A stretch of DNA of 64,000 bases from Gammaproteobacteria bacterium (GTDB lineage Bacteria; Pseudomonadota; Gammaproteobacteria; Thiohalobacterales; Thiohalobacteraceae), in NCBI GenBank assembly GCA_019911805.1, contig JAIOJV010000048.1, positions 53,197 through 117,196 of the forward strand. The letters are read 5' to 3'. The notes under the pieces were generated by a model, which worked only from the letters and a program-made list of their open reading frames with translations, was not told where the DNA came from and made no database searches. Both the position numbers and the translations under genes were made by a program. Numbering within the stretch: position 1 is the stretch's first letter; the number at the start of each line of letters is the position of its first letter. Positions 54,359-62,827 of the stretch are shown here, one piece after another.

Positions 54359-54382
54359 CAGTAGTCGCGGCAGCGAGATGCC

Positions 54383-54829
54383 TCAGGCCAGGCGCTTGCG
54401 CATCTCGTGGTGGGGCAGGGTGCCGAACAGTGTATGCGCCGGTGCGATCACCTCGTAGCCGAGCCGCATATAGAAACCGATACAACTCTCCCGCGCATGC
54501 AGCAGGATGGTTCGGGCACCGAGGTGCGCGGCCTGTCCCTCCAGCGCGCGCGTCAGGGCACGGCCGATGCCCTGGTGCTGAAATCCGGGGTCCACCGCCA
54601 TATAGCGGATCTGCACCGTGCCGCTGCCGACACGGTGCAGGCGTGCGACCCCGACCGGGATACGCCCGCTGCGACAGGCCATGCGATGCCAGCTGTGCGC
54701 GTCCTGCGCGTCGCGCTCGCTGCCGCGCGGCTGCTGCCAGGGTGCGCGCAGCACGCGCCAGCGCAGATCGAAATAGCGATCGAAATCCTCTGCGGACGCG
54801 GGGCTGAGGATCTGTACGGGGGCGTTCAT
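54383..54829 (-). CDS. GNAT-family N-acetyltransferase
   Basis: 148 residues, ElaA/GNAT-type. The acetyl-CoA loop is VDPGFQHQGIGRALTRAL, followed by ARTILLHARESCIGFYMRLGYEVI. N-terminal FDLRWRVLRAPWQQPRGSERD is typical of proteins that acetylate small molecules. Substrate unknown. Confidence 0.9.
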   Translation of the reverse strand: MNAPVQILSPASAEDFDRYFDLRWRVLRAPWQQPRGSERDAQDAHSWHRMACRSGRIPVGVARLHRVGSGTVQIRYMAVDPGFQHQGIGRALTRALEGQAAHLGARTILLHARESCIGFYMRLGYEVIAPAHTLFGTLPHHEMRKRLA

Positions 54830-54854
54830 GATCGCCGTCGCGCCGCGGGTGTGC

Positions 54855-55463
54855 TCAGGCGAACACGACCCAGGTCGTGGCGAGGTACTTCACACCGTGC
54901 TCGAGCGTCACGCCGCGGTGCTCATGGGTCCAGAAGGGTGGAAACAGCAACAGCTTGCCTTCCTCCGGCTTGACCTTGACGCCCTGATAGAGGAATTCGG
55001 TCTCGCCCCCCGGCCCGTCGACGTCGTTCAGATACCAGATGGCGACCAGTTGCCGCTGGCTGAATTCATGGCTGCCGCCATCGATGTGCCAGTGGTAGTA
55101 CTCACCGGGGAGAGTCCGCTGGACCGCATACCCCATGTCCTTGAAGGGCCCCTTGAAGTACGGAAACACCGCACGGAACTCCCGTAGCGCGAGGCCGAGC
55201 GAGCGGAACAGACGGGTGTCCACATCCTGCCAGTGCGGCTTGCCGCTGACGACCAGATCCGTCGAGCGCTTGATCCCGGTGTCCTCGTAGACCTGCTGAC
55301 CGATACGCCCCTGATACTGCTCTTCCTGATGCAGCTCGAAGCGCTGGATGATATCGCGGCAGAGGGTAGCCGGCAGCGCGCCGCGCTGTTCGAAGATGAA
55401 ACTGTGCGGTGTGATTTCCCGGAGGGTCTGCAGCGCGGCATACGCGGGGTGACTTGCGGTCAT
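54855..55463 (-). CDS. 2OG-Fe(II) oxygenase (prolyl-4-hydroxylase-like)
   Basis: 202 residues. HxD motif in YYHWHIDGGSHE, distal His in PPFWTHEHRG, and the 2OG-binding site likely around VKYLATTWVVF. VAIWYLNDVDGPGGETEF is a strong signature of the P4Hc/2OG-FeII_Oxy family. Substrate unknown. Third such oxygenase within 6 kb. Confidence 0.9.
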   Translation of the reverse strand: MTASHPAYAALQTLREITPHSFIFEQRGALPATLCRDIIQRFELHQEEQYQGRIGQQVYEDTGIKRSTDLVVSGKPHWQDVDTRLFRSLGLALREFRAVFPYFKGPFKDMGYAVQRTLPGEYYHWHIDGGSHEFSQRQLVAIWYLNDVDGPGGETEFLYQGVKVKPEEGKLLLFPPFWTHEHRGVTLEHGVKYLATTWVVFA

Positions 55464-55511
55464 GGCTGAGGGAACCTGCGGCAGCGGAGCGAAGGTGGCT
55501 CCGCCATTGTC

Positions 55512-56573
55512 TTACAGAGGGTTGCGGTCGATCAAGGCTTGCAGGCTGGTGTCATCGGCGCCGCCCTGGTGGGCGTCGAGCAGTTCGAGGGCGAGTCCCC
55601 GCCAGTGTGGCTCGGCACGTGCGACATAGTCCTCGAGTGCCGCGGTGGTCGTGCCTTTCAGCCAGTTCTCATAGGCGCGTGTCAGCGCGGGAGCCAGCGT
55701 CTTGCGCACCGGTGTGAGCATGGCAAAGAAGAAATGCAGGGTCGCGGGTTCACCCCGCTGTACCAGCGCCGGCAGCGTCGACAGGCTGTCGGCGAGGTTG
55801 TCACGGATCGCACGCAACGCGAATTCGATCTGCGAGCGTGGCATGGCGGCGAGCATTTCTTCCCAGCGCGGACCGAGGATCTGTCCCGCCATGACCTCGC
55901 CGACCTCGTGCAGCAGCAGCGTATCGATCTGTGTGGCGGTCATCCGGTCGAGCGCCGCATCGGCGTCGCCTTCGAAGTCGTAGCACTGAATGGCGCGGCC
56001 CATGGCGTTGTCGGGCCGGTTCCAGCGCCATTCCTCGATCTTCTCCCAGATCATGCGGCGCAGGGATTCGCGGCGTACGAAGATCGTCTGGTCCAGGGTC
56101 ATCGCCGGTGGCGCGGCGAGGTCACGCGCATATTCGTCGGCCGATAACAGGATGGTGAAATCGGCCTGTTCCTGCCGCTGTTCGAGGCGGCCGAGGAAAA
56201 AATGCGGACGGCCATACTGGCCGAGTCCCGCACTGTAGACCAGGCCTTCGGAATTGAGGATGCGGTTCACGGCGGTGGCATCGAAGGGATCATAGCGGTC
56301 GCCGTTGATGGGCAGATCCGCGAACGGTGTATTCTCCAGGGTCTCCCAAAACTGCTCGCGCTCACGCAACCAGGTGCCGACGTCGTCGTTCGGCAGGGGC
56401 GTGGAGAAGGTATAACCCTTCTCCCAGCGGAAGTATTCGCGCATTTTCAACAGATAGACGCAAAGGGTATATTCGCCGGCATGCTGGGCGTCGGAGATGT
56501 GACAATTCCGCCGCACGGCATCGAGCAGCGGGGCATGGCGGCGGGACAGGATGGGATCGGCCGAGGGCGGCAT
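55512..56573 (-). CDS. Sfum_1244-family conserved protein
   Basis: 353 residues, N-terminus CHISDAQHAGEYTLCVYLLKMREYF. The rest is mostly helical, with LHEVGEVMAGQILGPRWEEML in the middle (HEVGE is reminiscent of a metal-binding helix but not proven). I recall this as the Sfum_1244 family; no function is known to me. No signal peptide. Confidence 0.75.
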   Translation of the reverse strand: MPPSADPILSRRHAPLLDAVRRNCHISDAQHAGEYTLCVYLLKMREYFRWEKGYTFSTPLPNDDVGTWLREREQFWETLENTPFADLPINGDRYDPFDATAVNRILNSEGLVYSAGLGQYGRPHFFLGRLEQRQEQADFTILLSADEYARDLAAPPAMTLDQTIFVRRESLRRMIWEKIEEWRWNRPDNAMGRAIQCYDFEGDADAALDRMTATQIDTLLLHEVGEVMAGQILGPRWEEMLAAMPRSQIEFALRAIRDNLADSLSTLPALVQRGEPATLHFFFAMLTPVRKTLAPALTRAYENWLKGTTTAALEDYVARAEPHWRGLALELLDAHQGGADDTSLQALIDRNPL

Positions 56574-56754
56574 GGGGATAGGCTGATTCCTTAGCAGGAT
56601 AGTATACTGTGCGATCCTAGCACGCGGTCGGCTGGGGGAGGAAATTTCCCAGCCCGCAACCGGTGTGTTGTCACGGTGTCACCACAACGGAATTTCGCTC
56701 AAGATCGTACGCTAACTATAGACAGCGTAGTTCAGCCAGTATGGGGGATTTGAG

Positions 56755-57318
56755 GTGCGACTCAAGACGCGTTGGAGCAAAAAGGGCAAGACCCGTTCGA
56801 TCCAGGAGGTCGCGGGTGCCCTGGGGTTCAATTTATGGCGCATCGGCCAGGCGGCCCTGCTGAACCTGGAGAACGAGGGCTTCCAGACCGACACCCAGAT
56901 GCAGCGCCTGGACGTGATACAGGAGTTCGAGGCCTTTCTCATCCACATGTCGGACCGTATCGCCTACGCCCGTATGGACGACGAGGAGCGGGCGGAGTTC
57001 ATCACCGCCCTGGCACACAAGGTCGCGGACTACGTGCAGGACAATGCCCGTGATTTCGTCGGCGACGGCGACCACCGGGCGCCGTTCATCGCGCGGCTCA
57101 ACCAGCGCATGGACGACTATGCCGATTTTGCCGTGGTCGATCAGGAACCCAGCTTTCAGCTGTTGCGCTATTTCGGCGATCGGGTCACCGACGTGTTGGG
57201 CGAGCGGCAGCGTAAATGGGTGGGTACTCAGGTGATCGACATCGAGGCGCCGAACGCCATGAAGACCCTCAAACGGGCGCTGAACAGTCTGCTCCCGGAA
57301 CAGAAGCCGGCGGCCTGA
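56755..57318 (+). CDS. Conserved hypothetical protein
   Basis: 187 residues from a GTG at 56755 (MRLKTRWSKKGKTRSIQEVAGALGFNLWR). Helical, cytoplasmic, no recognised domain. Followed at once by a strong terminator, so likely monocistronic. Confidence 0.75.
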   Translation: MRLKTRWSKKGKTRSIQEVAGALGFNLWRIGQAALLNLENEGFQTDTQMQRLDVIQEFEAFLIHMSDRIAYARMDDEERAEFITALAHKVADYVQDNARDFVGDGDHRAPFIARLNQRMDDYADFAVVDQEPSFQLLRYFGDRVTDVLGERQRKWVGTQVIDIEAPNAMKTLKRALNSLLPEQKPAA

Positions 57319-57336
57319 CGCACCGAAAGGGCGGAC

Positions 57337-57365
57337 AAAAAAGGCGGGTTATACCCGCCTTTTTT
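57337..57365. terminator. Rho-independent (bidirectional) terminator
   Basis: AAAAAAGGCGGG-ttata-CCCGCCTTTTTT: 12-bp stem with A and U tails on both sides, between two convergent genes. Confidence 0.9.
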
Positions 57366-57386
57366 ATACAACGACTCGGGCTGTGG

Positions 57387-57584
57387 CTACTTCTTCACCC
57401 AGGCCTCGAAGCCGCTGGCGTCGCGCGCCTTGCCCTTCTCGTAGCCGGCGGTGTAGGCGTCGCTGGCACGCTGTTCTTCACGCGGCGGGTTCTGATTGTA
57501 GGCGCCGGCCCAGCCCACGATATAATCGCGGTCCACCCCGGCTTTTTCCATCTTGTCGATCGCTTCGTAGTATGGATTACTCAT
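57387..57584 (-). CDS. Small conserved protein
   Basis: 65 residues from the ATG at 57584 with AGGAGAGG upstream. MSNPYYEAIDKMEKAGVDRDYIVGWAGAYNQNP, then DAYTAGYEKGKARDASGFEAW. No cysteine, no membrane segment; resembles a small helical DNA- or protein-binding module but no family is recognised. Confidence 0.75.
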   Translation of the reverse strand: MSNPYYEAIDKMEKAGVDRDYIVGWAGAYNQNPPREEQRASDAYTAGYEKGKARDASGFEAWVKK

Positions 57585-58029
57585 GGTACCTCTCCTTCTC
57601 ACAAAAGCTTTTTCGTCAGAGTTTACGTCACAAGGCGCCCGCCACTGCGCCCCAGTATAGAGTATAAGGCCTCAACGATCGGCACCCAAGTAGCGCTATC
57701 TTATGGTACATACGCCCCTGGTATCGCCCGCCACGCGCACTTCCGTTACCCTGCAGGTATCGGAGCGTCGTCTGTCGTGCTATGCCGGTCGGTGCGGGTT
57801 CCATTCCGATCACGGATCGTGCCGGGCAGTATACTGATCAGGCGGACAATACCTGTATATCCCTGTGGGGGTGGGCGGACCGCTGTCGGCCGGGCGTTTA
57901 GGCTGCCGCCCATGTGGGATATACACCGACTCAGAAGCCTGAAGTAACATTCTGTTAAGTCAGATAAAACCATTCATGGCGCAGGGTAGGCGGCAGGTGG
58001 CCGCCGGGCGCCGGCAGCGGGAGACAGAC
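57585..58029. other. Intergenic, divergent, with imperfect inverted repeat
   Basis: 445 bp without a gene between divergent genes. TGTATATCCC (57854-57863) and its exact complement (57916-57925) frame a region with GGGCGG/CCGCCC pairing, giving an imperfect long hairpin ahead of the Sel1/dsrS genes. No confident promoter boxes. Confidence 0.45.
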
Positions 58030-58470
58030 ATGTCCATGTCCGATCAAGACCATATGGATCTCGTCAGCGGGATGTCCGCCTTCGAGGCCAAACACTTCTC
58101 GCGTGCCATGCAACTGCTGTCGCCATTCGGCGAGCAGGGCAATGCCGAGGCGCAGCACCGCATGGCCATCATCTACCAGAACGGCCTGGGGATGGCACGC
58201 AATGAAGAACTGGCGTTGAAGTGGATGCGGGCCGCCGCCGAGCAGGGCCATGCCCTGGCCCAGCACGGGATGGGCTTCATGTATCTCGAGGGCGAGTGTG
58301 TACCCAAGGACGGCGCCGAGGCAGCGCGCTGGTTCAAACTCGCCGCCGACCAGGGTCTCGCCGGCTCGCTGACCACACTCGCCCTGATGTACGAGCAGGG
58401 CAACGGCGTCGAGCAGGATCTCGACGAGGCGAAGCGCCTGTACACCCTTGCGGGTTTCGAGGATCGCTGA
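58030..58470 (+). CDS. Sel1-like/TPR repeat protein
   Basis: 146 residues with at least three Sel1 repeats (NAEAQHRMAIIYQNGLGMARNEELAL, ALAQHGMGFMYLEGECVPKDGAEA, GSLTTLALMYEQGNGVEQDLDEA). Cytoplasmic scaffold-like. ATG at 58030 with GGGAG upstream. 23 bp before dsrS, so probably cotranscribed. Confidence 0.9.
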   Translation: MSMSDQDHMDLVSGMSAFEAKHFSRAMQLLSPFGEQGNAEAQHRMAIIYQNGLGMARNEELALKWMRAAAEQGHALAQHGMGFMYLEGECVPKDGAEAARWFKLAADQGLAGSLTTLALMYEQGNGVEQDLDEAKRLYTLAGFEDR

Positions 58471-58493
58471 GGCATGCCGGGAGGGCTGTGAGC

Positions 58494-59621
58494 ATGGATC
58501 TGTCGGCTGAAGACGCACTGCGCCTGAACGTGCTTCTGGCCAACGACCTGCATGCCGTGCGTATCGATGAATCGGCCATGGTCGTGCATGGCTACTCGGC
58601 GCGCGGCGAATCTGCCGTGCGCCTGAACCCGAATTGCCGCGACGACCCCTACATCAAACGGGTGCGGGAGATGCTGTCCAGCCACGTGCTGGGGTCCCCG
58701 GGTGGGTATCCCATCTATCTGCGTCGCTGGACGCGCATGGGCCAGGCTCGCGACGATAGCCTGGAGAAACTCCTGTTGCTCGGCGAACCGGAGGCGGTCG
58801 TCGCGGTCGTCCATGCGCGCGGCCTCACCAACGAACTTGCGCGGCGGGCCTGGTGGACGATGCCGACCCCGGACAATGCCCGCAAGATGCTCGCCCGCAG
58901 CTGCGTCGCTCAGGACACCATGGGCCCCGTCCTGGCACAGTTCCTGGTCGAGTACCTGCCTTTCGAAGTGGAACCGCAGGCACTGATCGAGAGCGTGCGG
59001 CTGGTCTTGCAACCGGGTTTGATCGATGCGGAGGTGCGTACCAGGATCTGGGCCAAGGGCCGCATGAAGAACACCTACTACGTCGGCTTCCTGCTGGCAA
59101 TCCCGGACGATCTGCCGGAGACGCCAGCACCGCATCCGCTATGGGAGACCGCCGGTCCGGTGTTGCGTGAACTCGCGGCGGCAGGCAACTGTTACGCCGC
59201 GCAGCTCGGCCGGATCCTCGATGCGCCCGGGCAGGCCTTCATCGTCACGACCGAAGCGGTGCTGCGCAAGCCGAACGACCAGGACGTGGTCGTCGCGTTG
59301 GTGGAGGCGATCCAGGCCTACTTCGCGCAGATTGCCTGTCCCGGGCCGCGGCTGCAGGACATCGATGTAATCATGGCCCAGGCCGAGTCCCGCTGCGCAG
59401 GCTGTGAGTGCGACCAGGGTGCGTTACCCACACTCCTCGAGCGCCTGCCGGACCTGCGCCCGCAGGTCCGCGCCATGCTGGCGCTGTCGGCGGTGGGTGA
59501 ACCCCTGCTGGCACCGGTGTTCGCGCGTACTGATGCCATTGGCTCGGTCATGCGGCGTAAGCTCGAGCCGCTGACGGGACCGTTGCTCGCGGAATTGGCC
59601 GTGCTGCGCGGCGGCCACTGA
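58494..59621 (+). CDS. dsrS: DsrS-like protein
   Basis: 375 residues from the ATG at 58494 (MDLSAEDALRLNVLLANDLHAVRID). Recognised from memory of Allochromatium DsrS, whose LSSHVLGSPGGYPIYLRRWTRMGQARDDSLE-like stretch and LLLLGEPEAVVAVVHA are shared. DsrS is a cytoplasmic protein of uncertain role in Dsr gene expression. In Allochromatium it ends the dsr operon; here it is 9 kb away, past the divergent cluster. CAGCECDQG near residues 302-310 holds two cysteines. Confidence 0.75.
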   Translation: MDLSAEDALRLNVLLANDLHAVRIDESAMVVHGYSARGESAVRLNPNCRDDPYIKRVREMLSSHVLGSPGGYPIYLRRWTRMGQARDDSLEKLLLLGEPEAVVAVVHARGLTNELARRAWWTMPTPDNARKMLARSCVAQDTMGPVLAQFLVEYLPFEVEPQALIESVRLVLQPGLIDAEVRTRIWAKGRMKNTYYVGFLLAIPDDLPETPAPHPLWETAGPVLRELAAAGNCYAAQLGRILDAPGQAFIVTTEAVLRKPNDQDVVVALVEAIQAYFAQIACPGPRLQDIDVIMAQAESRCAGCECDQGALPTLLERLPDLRPQVRAMLALSAVGEPLLAPVFARTDAIGSVMRRKLEPLTGPLLAELAVLRGGH

Positions 59622-59628
59622 ACCGGCG

Positions 59629-60171
59629 GTGACCCGGCTCTATCTCAACCGGGTCGCGCTCACGCTGGTGGTGCGTGTCGGCGAACAGGTCTTCGCGCGG
59701 CATCTGCCCTCGTCTCCACGGGTCGTGGGGGAGACGCTGGCCGAGCAGGTGCGCCGCTACGTCCAGCAGGAACGACTCGGCTACTACCCGGCCCTGGATT
59801 ATTTCCGTGCGTTGCCGGAGGTTCTCGATCCGTCGCTGCTCGCGGCAGCGGATCACATCACCTGGTTCGCCTGCAACATGGTGCGTGACGAGGTGCGGCG
59901 TAAGCTCCGCCCGGTGTTCTCCAACCTGACGTTCGAGTCCATCCAGTCACTGGCCTTCACCCTGCCACCGGTGCGGCCCAACCAACCCAATGCCGGCGCC
60001 GATCTGGCGCGACACTACACCCCGGACACCGTCAAGCTGGTGCTGGTGGCGAGTTCCTTTCAAAAGACGGAAATGCCGGAGGCGCTGTCGAAATGGGCCA
60101 GCCATCTGGCCTACCGGTGGCTGAAGGAGAGCTTCGAAAGCATCGAAGTCACCAGTGCGCAGGCGCTGTAG
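59629..60171 (+). CDS. Conserved hypothetical downstream of dsrS
   Basis: 180 residues from a GTG at 59629, only 7 bp after the dsrS stop, so tightly linked. MTRLYLNRVALTLVVRVGEQVF then helical, with no recognised domain. Function unknown; the spacing suggests it works with DsrS. Confidence 0.75.
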   Translation: MTRLYLNRVALTLVVRVGEQVFARHLPSSPRVVGETLAEQVRRYVQQERLGYYPALDYFRALPEVLDPSLLAAADHITWFACNMVRDEVRRKLRPVFSNLTFESIQSLAFTLPPVRPNQPNAGADLARHYTPDTVKLVLVASSFQKTEMPEALSKWASHLAYRWLKESFESIEVTSAQAL

Positions 60172-60184
60172 GGCGAGGCCTTAG

Positions 60185-60373
60185 TCAGCCGCGCAGCAGC
60201 AGGATCAGCAGCAGAATGAAGCCCACGACGGCGGCGATGGCGAGCGCCGCAGCCTGCCAATCCGAGGTCGAACCCTTGGGGCCGTGCTTGAGCTGATGGC
60301 TGGCCGCCGGCCACAGCCGGAACACCATGATGCCGAGCACCACCGCAACGAGGATCTTGAGCCACAGGTCCAT
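60185..60373 (-). CDS. Small membrane protein
   Basis: 62 residues, two hydrophobic segments (LKILVAVVLGIMVFRLWP and AALAIAAVVGFILLLILLL) around a basic loop HQLKHGPKGS. ATG at 60373. Unnamed family; convergent with the dsrS unit. Confidence 0.75.
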   Translation of the reverse strand: MDLWLKILVAVVLGIMVFRLWPAASHQLKHGPKGSTSDWQAAALAIAAVVGFILLLILLLRG

Positions 60374-60455
60374 GGATGGGAATTATCCGTTGAGGAAAAC
60401 GCGCGCGGGCCCGGCATTTCTGCAGGGCCCGCGCGGGTCGTCACGGTTGCCGCGA

Positions 60456-61130
60456 TCAGTCATCGCCGCCGGCGAAGACCGACAGCAGGTGCAGCAGGTG
60501 GATGAACAGATTGTAGATGTCCAGATAGAGCGCGACGGTGGCACGCAGGTAGTTCGTCTCACCCCCGTTGATGATACGGCTGGTGTCGAACAGGATCAGT
60601 GCGCTCATCAGCAGCACCACGACGCCGGAGATGGCCAGCGACAGGGCCGGAATCGCCAGAAACAGGTTGGCGATTATGGCCACCAGGGCGACGATCAGGC
60701 CGACGAACAGGAATCCGCCCATGAAACTGAAGTCACGGCGGGTGGTCAGGGCATACCCGGACAGGCCGAGGAAGATGACACCGGTACCACCCAGCGCCGT
60801 CGCCACCAGGCGGGGACCGCCGGCGAAGGCCAGATAATGGGTGAGCATCGGACCCAGACCCAGGCCCATCAGGCCGGCGAAGGCGAACACCACGGCGATA
60901 CCGGCACTGGAGTTCTCGGTGCGCGGCAACACCAGCCACAGCAGGCCGATGGCGCCGAGGGTGGAGATCATGCCCACCGTCGGCGAGACGCCCATGACCA
61001 TGCCCACACCGGCCGTCAGGGCACTGAACAGCAGGGTCATGGACAGGAGCGCATAGGTATTGCGCAGGACCTTGTTGGTCGAGACGGTGCCGCCCTGTCG
61101 AGCAGTCAGCACATGGTCGAATGAATTCAT
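60456..61130 (-). CDS. Bax inhibitor-1/YccA family membrane protein
   Basis: 224 residues, about seven transmembrane helices. Starts MNSFDHVLTARQGGTVSTNKVLRNTY like YccA; family signature DFSFMGGFLF and the C-terminal ILFDTSRIINGGETNYLRATVALYLDIYNLF. Inhibits FtsH in E. coli (YccA). In E. coli yccA adjoins the dsrC homologue tusE. Confidence 0.95.
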   Translation of the reverse strand: MNSFDHVLTARQGGTVSTNKVLRNTYALLSMTLLFSALTAGVGMVMGVSPTVGMISTLGAIGLLWLVLPRTENSSAGIAVVFAFAGLMGLGLGPMLTHYLAFAGGPRLVATALGGTGVIFLGLSGYALTTRRDFSFMGGFLFVGLIVALVAIIANLFLAIPALSLAISGVVVLLMSALILFDTSRIINGGETNYLRATVALYLDIYNLFIHLLHLLSVFAGGDD

Positions 61131-61288
61131 GATCTCAGAAACCTCCGGTTTGAACTGGGTGTCATTGAGGCGATTGGACCACGTCGCCGCAATGGAGTTC
61201 AGCATACCATGGCAGCCTGAAACCTCAAACGCGCGAGGCCCGCGCAAGTGCGACAACGCCATGAAAACCATGTATTGTTCGCATCTCC

Positions 61289-61331
61289 GATGCGGTGGCC
61301 GAAGTGGTCGAAAGCAGCGGACTTGAAAACC
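61289..61331 (+). pseudogene. Truncated tRNA-Ser remnant
   Basis: GATGCGGTGGCCGAAGTGGT, continuing through CGAAAGCAGCGGACTTGAAAACC, aligns with the first 43 bases of the tRNA-Ser just downstream, through the anticodon stem-loop including the TGA anticodon, and then stops. It lacks variable arm, T arm and acceptor 3' end, so it is not a functional tRNA. Confidence 0.75.
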
Positions 61332-61338
61332 TGATCCA

Positions 61339-61426
61339 GGAAGCGTGGCCGAGTGGTTGAAGGCACCGGTCTTGAAAACCGGCAACGGGCAACCGTTCGT
61401 GAGTTCGAATCTCACCGCTTCCGCCA
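61339..61426 (+). tRNA. tRNA-Ser (anticodon UGA)
   Basis: 88-base cloverleaf with CCA encoded. Acceptor GGAAGCG pairs with CGCTTCC, then G and CCA at the end. The anticodon loop CTTGAAA carries TGA within the stem CCGGT/ACCGG. A long class-II variable arm and the T loop GTTCGAATC are present. Confidence 0.97.
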
Positions 61427-61593
61427 ATTTGAGTAAAAACCCAGACTTACGATCGGGTCACCCGGCGCGGTTCAGAATGCCTGCAATGGCAGTATTTGCA
61501 TCGCGCGGGACACAGCCGCCGTGCGGGCACGGTACGCGTTGGCGGCCATCGATGGTACCGGTTGTGGGTGGAATGAGCCTCACCGAATGAGCC

Positions 61594-62823
61594 TCACCGG
61601 GTCTTGCGCTGTGCGACCGCGGCGCCATCGGTGAGCCCCGCGGGGGGATAGAGGATAACCTGGTCTCCGGGTGCCAGCCCTTCCACCACCTGGGCCTCGA
61701 TACCGTTGTTGCGACCGACCCCGACGTGTTGCAGCCTGGCTTTGCCGTCCCGGACCCGGAAGACCACCCAGTCCTTGCCGTCGCGGAACAGCGCGCTCGA
61801 CGGGACGATCAGGGCGTTTGCATCTTCCCAGACGACGATACGAGCCTCGACGCGGTAGCCGTGGCCCAGCGTCCGCCGGGCCGCGGGCGGGTCGGCGAAC
61901 CGGATGATGGTATTGACGCGCTGTTCCTCGACACCGAGGGCGGAGAACTTGGTGAAGCCGAACGGCTCGACGCGATCGACGACGCCGTTCAGGATGCCGG
62001 GGCCACCCCAACCCTCGAAGATCACCCGGTCGCCGGGGGATACCCGTACCGCATCGGTGGAGAGCAGTTCCACCACCACCTCGAGGTCGTTCCCGACATT
62101 GCCGATCGCCATGATGGCCGTGCCGGCGGGCAGGGTGGTCTCGCTCTCCTGCAGGCGTTGCAGCACCTGTCCGGTCGCCGGGGCATACAGGGGGATGGGT
62201 GCCAGCATTCCACCGTCATCGCTGCCGGTGGGTCCCGTGTCGCGAAAGCTGATCAGCGCGGCCCGGGCATTGGCGAGCTCCGCCTGACGCATCGCAATGG
62301 TGGCCGTGGCGGTGCCGAGCTGGGCCTCGGTAACACGTGCCGTACGCACGGCGCGGTCCAGGTCCGCCGCGCTCACTGCACCTTCTGCGCGCAACTGACG
62401 GTTACGTTGCAGCTCGGTGCGGGCCAGTTCATGGTCGGCACTGGCCTTGTTCAATTCGGCACGCGCCAGCCGCAGGGCGGCCTCGGCGGCAGTGACGCCG
62501 GCCTGGGCCTGCGCGCGGCTGCGCAGGTCCAGCGCCGTGGGGTAGCTCGGCAGCATCTGCGCCACGACCGTCTCGCCGCCTACCACGGCGTCGCCCGGCA
62601 GTACGTCGACGCGCAGTAATCGTCCGGCGACGGGCGTCGCGAGCACGTAGGCGTCATGCACCCGGGTACGCCCTTCCTCATCGACGGTCAGCGTCATCTG
62701 GCCGCGCGTGACCGCACCCATGTCGACCAGTGTCGGGCGCGGCCAGAATGCGAACACCAGGACGGCAGCGAGCACGGCAACCGTGCCCCAGGTGATGATG
62801 GTGCGAGATCGTTTCCTGGGCAT
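61594..62823 (-). CDS. Periplasmic adaptor subunit (HlyD/RND type) of an efflux system
   Basis: 409 residues, one N-terminal membrane anchor (IITWGTVAVLAAVLVFAF), then lipoyl-type half-motifs (ATPVAGRLLRVDVLPGDAVVGGETV, PLYAPATGQVLQRLQESETTLPAGT), a coiled-coil hairpin at about 110-180, and a beta-barrel domain. Partner of the FtsX-type permease whose start is off the window end. The stop codon lies in a tandem 14-bp duplication. Confidence 0.93.
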   Translation of the reverse strand: MPRKRSRTIITWGTVAVLAAVLVFAFWPRPTLVDMGAVTRGQMTLTVDEEGRTRVHDAYVLATPVAGRLLRVDVLPGDAVVGGETVVAQMLPSYPTALDLRSRAQAQAGVTAAEAALRLARAELNKASADHELARTELQRNRQLRAEGAVSAADLDRAVRTARVTEAQLGTATATIAMRQAELANARAALISFRDTGPTGSDDGGMLAPIPLYAPATGQVLQRLQESETTLPAGTAIMAIGNVGNDLEVVVELLSTDAVRVSPGDRVIFEGWGGPGILNGVVDRVEPFGFTKFSALGVEEQRVNTIIRFADPPAARRTLGHGYRVEARIVVWEDANALIVPSSALFRDGKDWVVFRVRDGKARLQHVGVGRNNGIEAQVVEGLAPGDQVILYPPAGLTDGAAVAQRKTR

Positions 62824-62827
62824 GCGC

